The position numbers were made by a program, and so were the translations under genes. 34,277 nucleotides of DNA, taken from Thermoplasmata archaeon. Its GTDB lineage: Archaea; Thermoplasmatota; JAKEGO01. Below, in pieces: positions 6,629 to 14,859 of this stretch (position 1 is the first letter of the stretch; each line of letters opens with the position of its first letter). The notes under the pieces were generated by a model that was not told the DNA's origin, did not search any database, and saw only the letters and a list, made by a program, of their open reading frames with translations. The stretch covers positions 1 through 34,277 of the forward strand of contig JAKEGO010000152.1 of assembly GCA_022615805.1 (NCBI GenBank), in the 5' to 3' direction.

Positions 6629-7708
6629 ATGAAGGGGTTCCGGAAGCGCTTTATGAACGATGTCGATGCCGTAACACCCATCATCGGCACACTTCTCCTG
6701 ATCACCATCATGCTGACCATCATCTCGACGATACTCTACTGGAGCATACCTACCATCAACAGGATAAGCTGGGACACCGAGTTCAGGACCTCGATGGCCG
6801 GTTTCGAGGCGTACGACGCCGCGCTCGAGGATACTGTCACGGGCGGGATCGCGGGCTCGACGCGGACCGTCAGGATATCTGTCGCCAAGGGCGACATGAT
6901 GTACATATCAAACAAGGCGCGCTGGTACGTGTCGTACACGACGAGCGCGAACTACGACTTCGAGATCGATGGGATCGACCAGGAGTACGAGTCCACCCGG
7001 AGCATCACGCCCTTCCGCGTCCTCATCCGGCCGGAGAACACGTTCGAACCGGATTTCGACCTCGAGCTCATCTGGGTCAACGACACATCGACGGAGTCGC
7101 AATGGTTCGACGACCGGGAATTCGGTCAAACGCTCACACCTGGCCGTGCGTTCTTCGGCGAACAGGATACGCGGTACGTCCGATTCAGGATCACCCGCTA
7201 CGACGACCGGGACCACCTCATGGGAGAGGGATACCTCATACGGCTCGACAGGCTGGAGGTGAGGATACCCAGCGAGTTCGGCACGGCCCGCATCATCTCC
7301 GAGAACGGCGCTCTCATCCGATCGTACAACGGCCACACGGTGATCAATTCCCCGATACTGGACTACGACCAGGACTCGACCAAGGTCCTGATGAACGTCA
7401 TCCCAATGGACGTTATGGGGCTGCGTGCGGTCGGCCCGGGGAACTGGCGCGTCCGGATGAGGCTCGCGGACAGGGAGTACATGCCCTTCGACGAGGCCTA
7501 CCACATCAGGGTCCGCGTGTTCGGCGAGAACCAGGTGGCGTGGGAGGAGCACCTCTCGCGCAACTTCGAGGCCTTCCAGCCGGCGGTGGACGCCCCGGTC
7601 TCCCTGACCCCCGGCGACGAGCAGGACGGTTTCCACCTCCTCGCGGAGGGCGCCGTCCAGCTGAAGCTCGTGCGCTCCACCGTCGAGGTGGACATCGAGG
7701 GGGTGTGA
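6629..7708 (+). CDS. Archaeal type IV pilin/archaellin-like secreted protein
   Basis: The 359-residue protein starts MKGFRKRFMNDVDAVTPIIG. This is a short basic leader followed by D-A-V-T-P-I-I-G and a hydrophobic helix to about residue 38 (TLLLITIMLTIISTILYW). This is the archaeal type IV pilin N-terminal pattern (compare R-A/G-V-S-P-V-I-G), normally processed by a prepilin peptidase and used as the filament core helix. The remaining 320 residues are polar, beta-rich and rich in aromatic and acidic residues, as expected for an exported domain; it is large for a pilin. The start is set by AAGGCGGGAG 5 bases before the ATG; longer frames upstream lack a signal. The next gene begins 5 bases after the stop. 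It may be a pseudopilin or an adhesin rather than a major pilin. Confidence 0.8.
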   Translation: MKGFRKRFMNDVDAVTPIIGTLLLITIMLTIISTILYWSIPTINRISWDTEFRTSMAGFEAYDAALEDTVTGGIAGSTRTVRISVAKGDMMYISNKARWYVSYTTSANYDFEIDGIDQEYESTRSITPFRVLIRPENTFEPDFDLELIWVNDTSTESQWFDDREFGQTLTPGRAFFGEQDTRYVRFRITRYDDRDHLMGEGYLIRLDRLEVRIPSEFGTARIISENGALIRSYNGHTVINSPILDYDQDSTKVLMNVIPMDVMGLRAVGPGNWRVRMRLADREYMPFDEAYHIRVRVFGENQVAWEEHLSRNFEAFQPAVDAPVSLTPGDEQDGFHLLAEGAVQLKLVRSTVEVDIEGV

Positions 7709-7713
7709 CACCG

Positions 7714-8160
7714 GTGGACGATTCCGGGGTATCGGCGGAGATAGGCTACGTCTACACGTTCATCATCTCCTCGATGCTCCTGACCAGCATGACGCTCCTC
7801 ACGACCGACATGGTCAACGATTCCAGCCGCGCCTCCCTCCGGATGATGCTGAGGGACATGGCGAACCACATCGAGGAGCACATCGGCGAGGTCGCCAGCC
7901 ATGGCGCCATGGTCCCCAACTCGACCTTCGAGAGGCTTGTGACCCTCCAGCCCGCCGGGTTCGAGTTCTCCTACAGCGTTTCAGCTACGGACCACCTGCT
8001 GTACGTCAATTCCACCTACCAGGGCGTCAGGGTCCTCAAACCGCTATCCAATCCCGGGGACCTGGACATCAGGGGCACGGTCTCGAGCAGCGCGAGGGCG
8101 ATGAGCATCGTGTACTCGCAGATCAACGGCACCGGCGCGGTGCGCATCATGACCGACTGA
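7714..8160 (+). CDS. Second pilin-like/membrane-anchored secreted protein
   Basis: The 148-residue protein starts at GTG 7714, 5 bases after the upstream TGA and behind GAGGGGGTG. Its N-terminus reads MDDSGVSAEIGYVYTFIISS, followed by a hydrophobic helix to about residue 30 (MLLTSMTLL). The V-S-A-E-I-G element with a glutamate at the fifth hydrophobic position is reminiscent of pilin class III signals. The rest is a polar, serine/threonine-rich exported domain with possible N-glycosylation sequons such as NST and NGT. The size and order suggest a minor pilin or pseudopilin working with the upstream protein. I do not recognise a named family with certainty. Confidence 0.7.
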   Translation: MDDSGVSAEIGYVYTFIISSMLLTSMTLLTTDMVNDSSRASLRMMLRDMANHIEEHIGEVASHGAMVPNSTFERLVTLQPAGFEFSYSVSATDHLLYVNSTYQGVRVLKPLSNPGDLDIRGTVSSSARAMSIVYSQINGTGAVRIMTD

Positions 8161-8347
8161 GGCCATGCCGGGCGGCCGACGCGCGATGGCCGCAGGAGGG
8201 CTCCCGAATTTTCCCTTTGACATAGATCGACGGCAGGCCCACCTCATCCTCCAAACTGCGATCCGCGGTGTGAACCCGCACCGCCTTTCGAGGGCGCATT
8301 CCGAGCTGGAATGCCCAAGGCAGACCCGGGCCCAACTCCAGTGGAAA

Positions 8348-8381
8348 TGGTGGTCACGTGCCAGCGTGGTGGTCACCACCA
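8348..8381 (+). promoter_or_regulatory. Palindromic operator with upstream direct repeat, before the DUF4350-MoxR operon
   Basis: A 15-base palindrome, TGGTGGTCACCACCA, with a single central base, occupies 8367-8381. It contains TGGTNNTNACCA (8367-8378). The 10-base direct repeat TGGTGGTCAC begins 19 bases upstream at 8348. The palindrome starts exactly 21 bases before the TTTATA core at 8388. The same sequence pattern and the same spacings (19 and 21) occur before the regulators at 5178-5218. Confidence 0.7.
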
Positions 8382-8385
8382 TATA

Positions 8386-8397
8386 CCTTTATAAATC
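8386..8397 (+). promoter_or_regulatory. TATA box of the DUF4350-MoxR-DUF58 operon
   Basis: CCTTTATAAATC is a near-consensus archaeal TATA box 40 bases before the ATG at 8433, leaving room for the GAGGAAG Shine-Dalgarno at 8421-8427. Confidence 0.75.
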
Positions 8398-8432
8398 GAC
8401 GTTCGCTAATCAACAACGGCGAGGAAGTGGCG

Positions 8433-9647
8433 ATGAAGGGCGACGTTGTAGGCGTGGTTCTGCTCGCAGCGTGCATAGTATTACTCGCGTTCGTATATCC
8501 GATGGCGCTGGATGAGCTCACGCAGCGGTCGGGCAGGGAATCGAACCTCTCGGCCTATTCCAACGGGTGGAACGACGTGTCGATGTTCAGGAAGGCCCTT
8601 GAGGATGAGGGCTTCGAGACCCACGGCGTCGTGGCGACCGCTGGGATCCTCAAGGAGGTCGAGGAGCCGGAGAGGACCCTTCTCGTCATCGTGGGCGTGG
8701 AGACCAGGTACAGCTACCGCGACACCCTGGCGATCGAGGGTTTCATCGATGCCGGCGGGTCCATGATAATCGCCGACGACGGCGGCTATGCCGACGACCT
8801 CGCCAGGAAGTTCGACGTCTCGTTCTACCGGTACGACATGTGGGACCCGAACTTCATCCACAACACCTCCTTCCTCAACATCACGGTCACGCTTCCGGAC
8901 GAGGCGGGTGACCCGAAGCCCTACGAGGTCCTCCTGAACAGGCCGACCGCGCTGGACTCGAAGGACCAGGGCACACCCCTCGGGATGACGACCGACGAGA
9001 GCTACCTCGACAGCTCCAAGCCGTACAACTACATCGATACCGGGGACATCCGCGGGCCATTCGAGGTGGTCACCCTGAAGGGGCGGATGGTCTTCATCGG
9101 GGACTCGAGCATATTCATCAACGACATGTGGGACAAGCTGGACAACGCCGATTTCAGCGTCTCCCTCGTGGAGTTCCTGCTTCCCGAGGGCGGGGTCGTC
9201 CTCTTCGACGAGAGCACCCATCTTCCCAGCGACCTCAGCGAAGGGTTCTACAGGACCATCGCCGCGACCTTCGTCTTCGTGTTCGGGGACCTCTGGACCG
9301 GGCTCTTCGTCACCGCCGGGATAACAACGATGCTGGTAGTCGCCTCGACGGTGGTGAGGGACCCGCGCCTGTGGCACCACAGGCTGGGCATCAGGGAGAG
9401 GACGTCCGGGAACCTCACGTTCATGGAGTCGAACTTCAAGGGAAAGGGCCAGGACCTGAAGGACCGGCTCCGCTCCAACGCTTATGACCTCATCTCCGTG
9501 CGGTCCGGGATGAGGCCGGACGAGTTCGCCGCGATATCCGACAAGCGTCTGCAGACGCTCGTAGCTGACGACAGGCTCTACGAGTTCCTGAAGGGCGGGG
9601 ACCTTTCCCCGGAAGAGATCTTCGAACGACTTGGCAGGTGGTTGTGA
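8433..9647 (+). CDS. DUF4350-type membrane protein
   Basis: The 404-residue protein has an N-terminal helix (about residues 5-25), an extracytoplasmic domain and a second membrane helix at about 285-305 (FGDLWTGLFVTAGITTMLVV region), then a cytoplasmic tail of about 95 residues. Features typical of DUF4350 proteins are the opening S-x-W-N-D-x-S-M-F-R-K-A-L segment, the strand TLLVIVGVET, G-G-S-M-I-I-A-D-D-G-G (about 110-120), a short I-G-D-S-S-I-F motif and L-F-D-E-S-T-H. DUF4350 proteins sit in MoxR-DUF58 operons and are presumed envelope-assembly partners; no enzyme activity is established. The start follows GAGGAAGTGG; the in-frame ATG at 8358 lies before the TATA box. The gene overlaps moxR by one base (TGATG). 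Confidence 0.8.
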   Translation: MKGDVVGVVLLAACIVLLAFVYPMALDELTQRSGRESNLSAYSNGWNDVSMFRKALEDEGFETHGVVATAGILKEVEEPERTLLVIVGVETRYSYRDTLAIEGFIDAGGSMIIADDGGYADDLARKFDVSFYRYDMWDPNFIHNTSFLNITVTLPDEAGDPKPYEVLLNRPTALDSKDQGTPLGMTTDESYLDSSKPYNYIDTGDIRGPFEVVTLKGRMVFIGDSSIFINDMWDKLDNADFSVSLVEFLLPEGGVVLFDESTHLPSDLSEGFYRTIAATFVFVFGDLWTGLFVTAGITTMLVVASTVVRDPRLWHHRLGIRERTSGNLTFMESNFKGKGQDLKDRLRSNAYDLISVRSGMRPDEFAAISDKRLQTLVADDRLYEFLKGGDLSPEEIFERLGRWL

Positions 9648-11152
9648 TGGTTGAGGAGAAGGATTTCGAGGAGATACCAGGGCAGATACACGAACTGAAC
9701 GCGCTCATGAAGAAGCTCGACAGGCTCACCGGCGAGCAGGACGAGCCCATCGAGGCCTCCCAGATCCCCTTCGCCGATCCGTTTATCGACGCCTCCGGAA
9801 GGGGAGAGAACGAGGAGGGGGGCATCGGCGACCCGCTGGTCGAGGATGGCTCCGGGGACGAAGCGGACGTCCAGGCACCTCCCCTTCGCCCGACCCCCCC
9901 TGGGTACGTCGAGGAGGAGGGATACTACCCATCGGGCGACACCAAGCCGATATGGGAGCACGTCGCCGAGGAGGAGGAGCGCCCCAGGCGCGCCCTCCGG
10001 CCCCGGAAGGCAAAGGGGGCCGCGAGCGCGCCTGCCCCCCGCCCGAGGCAGGTGGCCCCCGGGACCGCCCGTCCCCACCCCCAGGCCCAGCGCCAGCCGC
10101 GCAAGGCCGTCGAGGGCCGGCCGGCGGCCGAGCCGGTCGCCCCCATCAAGGTGACCCGGGAGGGCGCAGCCCCTATGGACCTCACGCCCGAACAGATCGG
10201 CCGCTACGTCGAGATGGTCGAGAAGGTCTCCGGGCTGATACTCGACGAGGTGGGGAAGACGATACTGGGCAAGGAGTACGTCCTGAAGATCGTCATGACC
10301 TCCATCCTGGCGGACGGCCACATACTCTTCGAGGACTACCCCGGGCTTGCCAAGACGCTCCTGGCCAACACCTTCGCCAAGACGCTCGGGTGCAAGTTCA
10401 GGAGGTCGCAATTCACCCCCGACCTGCTGCCGTCCGACATCACCGGGACGTTCATCTTCCATGAGCGCGAGGCCGAATTCAAGTTCCGCGAGGGTCCGGT
10501 CTTCACGAACATCCTGCTCTCCGACGAGATAAACAGGTCTCCGCCCAAGACCCAGGCCGCGCTCCTCGAGGCGATGCAGGAACATCAGGTGACGCTGGAG
10601 GGCCAGACCATGCCGCTGCCGCGCCCGTTCATCGTGCTGGCGACCCAGAATCCCATCGAGTACGAGGGCACTTACTCGCTCCCAGAGGCGCAGCTCGACA
10701 GGTTCCTCATCCGCATGGGCATCGGCTATCCGAGCGAGGAGATCGAGAGGAGCATCCTCAAGAAAAGGATGGAGCGGCGCCAGGACGAGACGGAGGTCAA
10801 GCGGGTGGCCAGCCCGGACACGATAATCAAGATGCAGAAGATCGTCGAGCTGGTCTATGTCAGCGACCCTGTCATCGAGTACATCGTCTCCCTCGTCCGG
10901 GCGACACGCGACGACCCGCGGACCATGGTGGGCTCGAGCCCCCGCGGCTCGCTCTCGATATTCAAGCTCTCCAGGGCGTGGGCCGCGCTCGACGGCCGGG
11001 ACTTCGTCATCCCAGACGACGTGAAGGAGGTCGCGCTCCACGCGCTGAACCACAGGATAATCCTCAACCCAGAGCCGCGCATCATGGGCGTGAAGCCCGA
11101 GGACGTGATCCAGGACATCATAGCGGAGATACCGGTGCCCGTGGTGGAATGA
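9647..11152 (+). CDS. MoxR-family AAA+ ATPase with long disordered N-terminus
   Basis: In this 501-residue protein, residues 1-180 are acidic at first, then proline/arginine/lysine-rich low-complexity sequence (for example PRRALRPRKAKG). From about 180 it is a MoxR AAA+ module: EDYPGLAKT Walker A near 228-236, LLSDEINRSPP Walker B near 287-297, TQAALLEAMQEHQVT after it, LATQNPIEYEG sensor 1 near 330, then the lid with GSSPRGSLS (sensor 2). MoxR proteins act as ATP-driven chaperones that help DUF58/VWA-type partners assemble. In Walker A the usual G-K-T is A-K-T, which I recall from other archaeal MoxR members. The start overlaps the previous stop (TGATG), and DUF58 begins 1 base after this stop. 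The 180-residue tail is unusual for the family. Confidence 0.92.
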   Translation: MVEEKDFEEIPGQIHELNALMKKLDRLTGEQDEPIEASQIPFADPFIDASGRGENEEGGIGDPLVEDGSGDEADVQAPPLRPTPPGYVEEEGYYPSGDTKPIWEHVAEEEERPRRALRPRKAKGAASAPAPRPRQVAPGTARPHPQAQRQPRKAVEGRPAAEPVAPIKVTREGAAPMDLTPEQIGRYVEMVEKVSGLILDEVGKTILGKEYVLKIVMTSILADGHILFEDYPGLAKTLLANTFAKTLGCKFRRSQFTPDLLPSDITGTFIFHEREAEFKFREGPVFTNILLSDEINRSPPKTQAALLEAMQEHQVTLEGQTMPLPRPFIVLATQNPIEYEGTYSLPEAQLDRFLIRMGIGYPSEEIERSILKKRMERRQDETEVKRVASPDTIIKMQKIVELVYVSDPVIEYIVSLVRATRDDPRTMVGSSPRGSLSIFKLSRAWAALDGRDFVIPDDVKEVALHALNHRIILNPEPRIMGVKPEDVIQDIIAEIPVPVVE

Positions 11153-11153
11153 G

Positions 11154-12404
11154 ATGTGGACGCTGAAGAGCGCGCTGCTCGTTGACGCCGGAGCTATACT
11201 GCTCCTCCTCGGCCTCGTGTTCCGCAACTACCAGGCCATAGTGCTTGCGCTGACGCTCCTGTCGTTCGTCATCATCGTGGGCTACAAGACCGTCAACGTC
11301 CGGCTCGACGCCCAGCGGACCATCTCCACCGAGAAGTCCTTCGAGGGGAGCATCGTCGAGGTCCGGCTGAGGATCAAGAACCTCGGCCGGAAGATCGAGT
11401 TCCTTGAGATCATCGACGACGTGCCGCCGACCATGGAGATCGTGGACGGGAGCAACTACCTCCTTATGACCCTGGCCAGGGGCGAGCAGTTCGTCATGAA
11501 GTACTCGTTCAAGTGCCACCTGCGCGGGCACTACAGCCTCGGCCCCGTGCGCCTGAGGAGCAGGCCCCTCTTCGGGATGTTCTACAACGAATCTACGGTC
11601 GATATACTGTCGCCGATAACGGTCCTCCCGAGGATCGACGACCTCTCCGGCGTCCAGATCAAGACGAAGTTCCCGAAGATCTTCCCCGGCGCCCTCTCCG
11701 TCCGCCAGCTCGGTGCCGGTACCGAGTTCTATTCCATACGCGAGTACGTCCGCGGCGACGAACTCAAGAAGGTCAACTGGAAGGCCTACGCCAGGACCGG
11801 AAAGATGATGGTCAACGAGTACGACAGGGAGAACGTCTCCGACGTCATGATCGTCCTCGACAGCAGGGAGACGGAGGGCGTCGGCACGAGGCTGGAGAAC
11901 CCCCTCGCCCACGGCGCCAGGGCCGCGGCGACCCTCGCCAGCTATTACCTGGGCCGGCGGGACAGCGTTGGCGTCGCCGTGTACACCGACACCCTGCGGA
12001 TAGTCCCCATCGATGCGGGCAGCGGACGGCTCTTCAGGCTACTTGACGAGATCGCGGCCGCGGAACCGCGCGGCAACGCGCCCCTCAACGGCGTCGTCGA
12101 CCTCCTCCTCCCCTACATAAGCCCCAACGCGACGGTCGTCGTGATATCCACGCTGAACAACGACCTGACGGTACGTGAGGCGCTGAGGAAGCTCTGCGCC
12201 CACCACTTCGACCTCATCGTCCTTTCCCCCTCCCAGGTGGACTTCGAGAGGGCGGCCATGGAGATCGCGGAGGACGAGATGTTCCGGACCCTGAAGCTCG
12301 AGCGGACGATCCTCCTATCCGAGGTCCGGAGCTACGGCGCGCGCGTCATAGACTGGTTGCCCGGCACTCCCATGAGGAGGGCACTGACGGGGTTGATGTC
12401 ATGA
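11154..12404 (+). CDS. DUF58 domain membrane protein
   Basis: The 416-residue protein starts with two adjacent membrane helices (about residues 8-45), followed by a beta-rich region and the DUF58 signature around residues 185-230: GTEFYSIREYVRGDELKKVNW, then KAYARTGKMMVNEYDRE. The following V-M-I-V-L-D-S-R-E strand starts a VWA-like fold in which D-x-S-x-S of the MIDAS is replaced by DSRET, as in many DUF58 proteins. Members are partners of MoxR ATPases in envelope or stress functions. The gene is 1 base downstream of moxR and its stop overlaps the next ATG by 4 bases (ATGA), so all four genes should be translated from one message. Confidence 0.9.
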   Translation: MWTLKSALLVDAGAILLLLGLVFRNYQAIVLALTLLSFVIIVGYKTVNVRLDAQRTISTEKSFEGSIVEVRLRIKNLGRKIEFLEIIDDVPPTMEIVDGSNYLLMTLARGEQFVMKYSFKCHLRGHYSLGPVRLRSRPLFGMFYNESTVDILSPITVLPRIDDLSGVQIKTKFPKIFPGALSVRQLGAGTEFYSIREYVRGDELKKVNWKAYARTGKMMVNEYDRENVSDVMIVLDSRETEGVGTRLENPLAHGARAAATLASYYLGRRDSVGVAVYTDTLRIVPIDAGSGRLFRLLDEIAAAEPRGNAPLNGVVDLLLPYISPNATVVVISTLNNDLTVREALRKLCAHHFDLIVLSPSQVDFERAAMEIAEDEMFRTLKLERTILLSEVRSYGARVIDWLPGTPMRRALTGLMS

Positions 12405-13222
12405 GCCTCGCTGCCTGGTACAGGGAGGATCGCGACAACGTCTCGACCGCGTTCAGTGACGAGTTCAGGGGGATCACCGCTCTGCAGGTCGTCTCGACCG
12501 CCGCACTCGGCGTCGCCATTTTTCTGAACGCGTACCTCAACGTGTGGGTCTATTACGACGGGTTCGGGCCTTTGGGGATGCCCTTCATCGCCGCGGCGGC
12601 CGCCGTCGCCATCGCCCTCGGCATCATCTGGACGCTGCTCGTCCGCATATCCGGGTACCTCCTCGCGGCCGTGCCATCGGTGGCGTTCGCCCTTCTCGCC
12701 CTGGCCGAGGCAGCGAAAGGCCACTTCGGCGTCTATCTCGGCGTCACGCTCCTGCCCGGAGTCATCGGCGCCTACGGGATATGGCGGCGCGCCTTCCTCC
12801 CCCTGTACATCGGCTTCATAGCGCTCGTCGCCTCCATCTTCGTCTACTCGAACCCCATCGACACGCCCATCGCCCCCGTCTTCGGATTCGCGGCCACAGC
12901 GCTCCTCTACCTGGAGGCCGGCCACATCGCGATAACCTTCACCCGCGTGAAGGCGCGGGTCCTCGAGAACCAGAAGCTCTCGGCGGTGTTCGTCAACCTC
13001 TACCGACGCGTGATACTGCGCTACGGCATCAGCGCCTCGACCGCCCTCCTCCTGACGGTGGCGCTGACGTACGTCCTCGTGGACATGAACTCGCTGTTCG
13101 CGTACGTGGGTTCCGGCCTCGTGGTCCATTCCTTCGAGATGACCTCGTTCACCGGGGTGGTCATATCGGCGACGATCGGCCTGCTGGTCATCTCCCTCGT
13201 CCGGTCGGCCATGCCCCGCTAA
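12401..13222 (+). CDS. Polytopic membrane protein of the MoxR operon, function unknown
   Basis: The 273-residue protein has a soluble N-terminal stretch of about 25 residues and then about seven or eight hydrophobic helices (roughly residues 26-46, 57-84, 86-105, 109-125, 130-145, 150-175, 208-230 and 245-268). A charged cytoplasmic loop, RVKARVLENQKLS, lies near 187-199. No motif is recognised. Position is the main clue: its ATG overlaps the DUF58 stop (ATGA), so it is probably a membrane partner of the MoxR/DUF58/DUF4350 system. It ends with TAA, one of the few non-TGA stops here, and the next promoter starts directly behind it. Confidence 0.75.
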   Translation: MSLAAWYREDRDNVSTAFSDEFRGITALQVVSTAALGVAIFLNAYLNVWVYYDGFGPLGMPFIAAAAAVAIALGIIWTLLVRISGYLLAAVPSVAFALLALAEAAKGHFGVYLGVTLLPGVIGAYGIWRRAFLPLYIGFIALVASIFVYSNPIDTPIAPVFGFAATALLYLEAGHIAITFTRVKARVLENQKLSAVFVNLYRRVILRYGISASTALLLTVALTYVLVDMNSLFAYVGSGLVVHSFEMTSFTGVVISATIGLLVISLVRSAMPR

Positions 13223-13234
13223 ACGTTTTATGCC
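13221..13234 (+). promoter_or_regulatory. TATA-like element before arcS
   Basis: AAACGTTTTATGCC overlaps the end of the preceding gene's stop codon. It is the only A/T-rich block between that gene and the arcS ATG at 13302 and would give a leader of about 45 bases. Confidence 0.4.
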
Positions 13235-13301
13235 CTGAACAGCATCGGTCCTCCGGTCGGCCGGGCGGCGGGGCACCGCTCCCGGACGCGGACGAGGGTA
13301 C

Positions 13302-14855
13302 ATGATCGAGGCCAGGCGAAGGGACGGAAGGGCGAGGACCTGCGAGGCGGGGGCGTTCGAGACCCCCGCACTGGCGGTGATCGACGACGGCAGCCCGTCG
13401 GCCGCCCGTGTCCTCGAGGTCCTTGGCGAACGTGCCGTGCGCCTCCGGCCGGAGGGCCGCGCCCATTTCGACCTGCGGGCCCGCAGCGCGGGAGAGCCGA
13501 CGCTCGTCCCCGTGGGGGAGGGCCATCTGGCCGCGGCCGGCCTGCCTCCCGCCGGAAGGGACCCTGTCGGATTCATCGCGGCCCTGCTCTCGCTCAGGGA
13601 TGCCGCGGGACCAGGCGCCCTTCTGCACCTGCCGCACGCCGCGACCCCTCACACCGTCCCCCTGCTCGCCTACGCGGGCGCCGACACTTTCGGGCCATGG
13701 GAGGTCTTCCGCGAATGCCTGAGGGGCGGGCGCTTCACGCCGTACGCCCTTGTGGAGGGGCCCGGGAGCCTGGAGGAGGGGCTCTCTCTCCTCGCTGACT
13801 CGCTGGATGGGGCGCGGGCCGCCATCGCCGGCGGCTACCTCCGGGAGATCGTCGAGGCCACCGCCGCCCTCACCACCTTCGGCGCGGCCTCGCTGAGGGC
13901 CATGGACCTCGACCACCGCCCCTTCTTCGAGGCCTACGCCCCGGTCCACCGCCCGCGGGGCATGATGGCCGGGGACCGTTCGCTCACCCGCCCCGAGGTC
14001 GTTAGGTTCCAGGAGCGGGTGATCGAGCGGGTCGAGCTCCCAGCATACGGGGTCCTGCTCCTGCTCCCGTGCTCGGCGCGTAAGCCGTATTCGCGTTCCC
14101 CGAGCCACCGTCGGTTCATCGAGGCGATAGAGCGCGCCGGGGCGGGACGCGCGGTCCAGGAGCTCATCGCGACCTCCCCCCTGGGCCTCGTCCCCCGCGA
14201 GCTCGAGCGGCTCTACCCTGCCAGCTCGTACGATATCCCTGTCACCGGGCACTGGACGGCCGATGAGCGAGAGATGCTGACGTCACTCCTCCACCGTTTC
14301 CTCGAGAGGCATCGGTACGACGCCGTCGTCATGCACCTGCCCGACCACATGGCCTTCCTCCGCGAAGCGGCTCCCGATGCCCTGTGGACCGCCAAGGGTC
14401 CTCCGGGGTCGGCGGGCTCTCTCGATTCCCTGACGTCCGCGCTCGCGTCGATCGCACCCGAGAGGCCCGCCGGCCAGAGGGAGGCGGCCTTCAGGGCCGC
14501 CGTTTCGCTCTTCTTCCCCCGCACCGAATGGCTGGGGCGGTTCCGCGTCAGCGCATACTCCGCCTCGGATGGCGACGTCCTCGTCCGCCTCACCGACAGG
14601 CCGCACCTGACGATGACCGGCGGGGAGCGCCTGATGGCCGCGGGCATCCATCGCGTGTCGATCGACGACTTCATGCCGAGCGGGAGCGTGCTGGCACCCG
14701 GCGTCGTCGGCTGCACGGGCGAGGTCAGGCCGGGCGACGAGGTCGTGGTGGCGTTCGGGGAGGAGCTCAGGGCCGTGGGGACGGCGGCGATGTGCGCGGA
14801 CGAGATGGTGAGGTCCAGGCGCGGCGTCGCGGTCCGGGTGAAGGGGCACGGGTGA
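13302..14855 (+). CDS. arcS: Archaeosine synthase-type protein (ArcS/TgtA2)
   Basis: The 517-residue protein resembles ArcS, which converts preQ0 at tRNA position 15 into archaeosine. Residues 1-240 look like the degenerate TGT-like half (ALLHLPHAATPHTVPLLAYA; GADTFGPWEV). The family hallmark follows at about 256-272: LPCSARKPYSRSPSHRRF, matching the P-C-S-x-x-K-P-Y-S-x-S-x-S-H-R core motif of ArcS. The C-terminal 70 residues (from about 448: DFMPSGSVLAPGVVG..., GDEVVVAFG) are a PUA RNA-binding domain. The start has GAGGGTAC before ATG. taw2 follows after a 4-base gap, so two tRNA-modification genes appear to be cotranscribed. It might instead be called a TGT paralogue, but the PCS motif favours ArcS. 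Confidence 0.88.
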   Translation: MIEARRRDGRARTCEAGAFETPALAVIDDGSPSAARVLEVLGERAVRLRPEGRAHFDLRARSAGEPTLVPVGEGHLAAAGLPPAGRDPVGFIAALLSLRDAAGPGALLHLPHAATPHTVPLLAYAGADTFGPWEVFRECLRGGRFTPYALVEGPGSLEEGLSLLADSLDGARAAIAGGYLREIVEATAALTTFGAASLRAMDLDHRPFFEAYAPVHRPRGMMAGDRSLTRPEVVRFQERVIERVELPAYGVLLLLPCSARKPYSRSPSHRRFIEAIERAGAGRAVQELIATSPLGLVPRELERLYPASSYDIPVTGHWTADEREMLTSLLHRFLERHRYDAVVMHLPDHMAFLREAAPDALWTAKGPPGSAGSLDSLTSALASIAPERPAGQREAAFRAAVSLFFPRTEWLGRFRVSAYSASDGDVLVRLTDRPHLTMTGGERLMAAGIHRVSIDDFMPSGSVLAPGVVGCTGEVRPGDEVVVAFGEELRAVGTAAMCADEMVRSRRGVAVRVKGHG

Positions 14856-14859
14856 CGTC

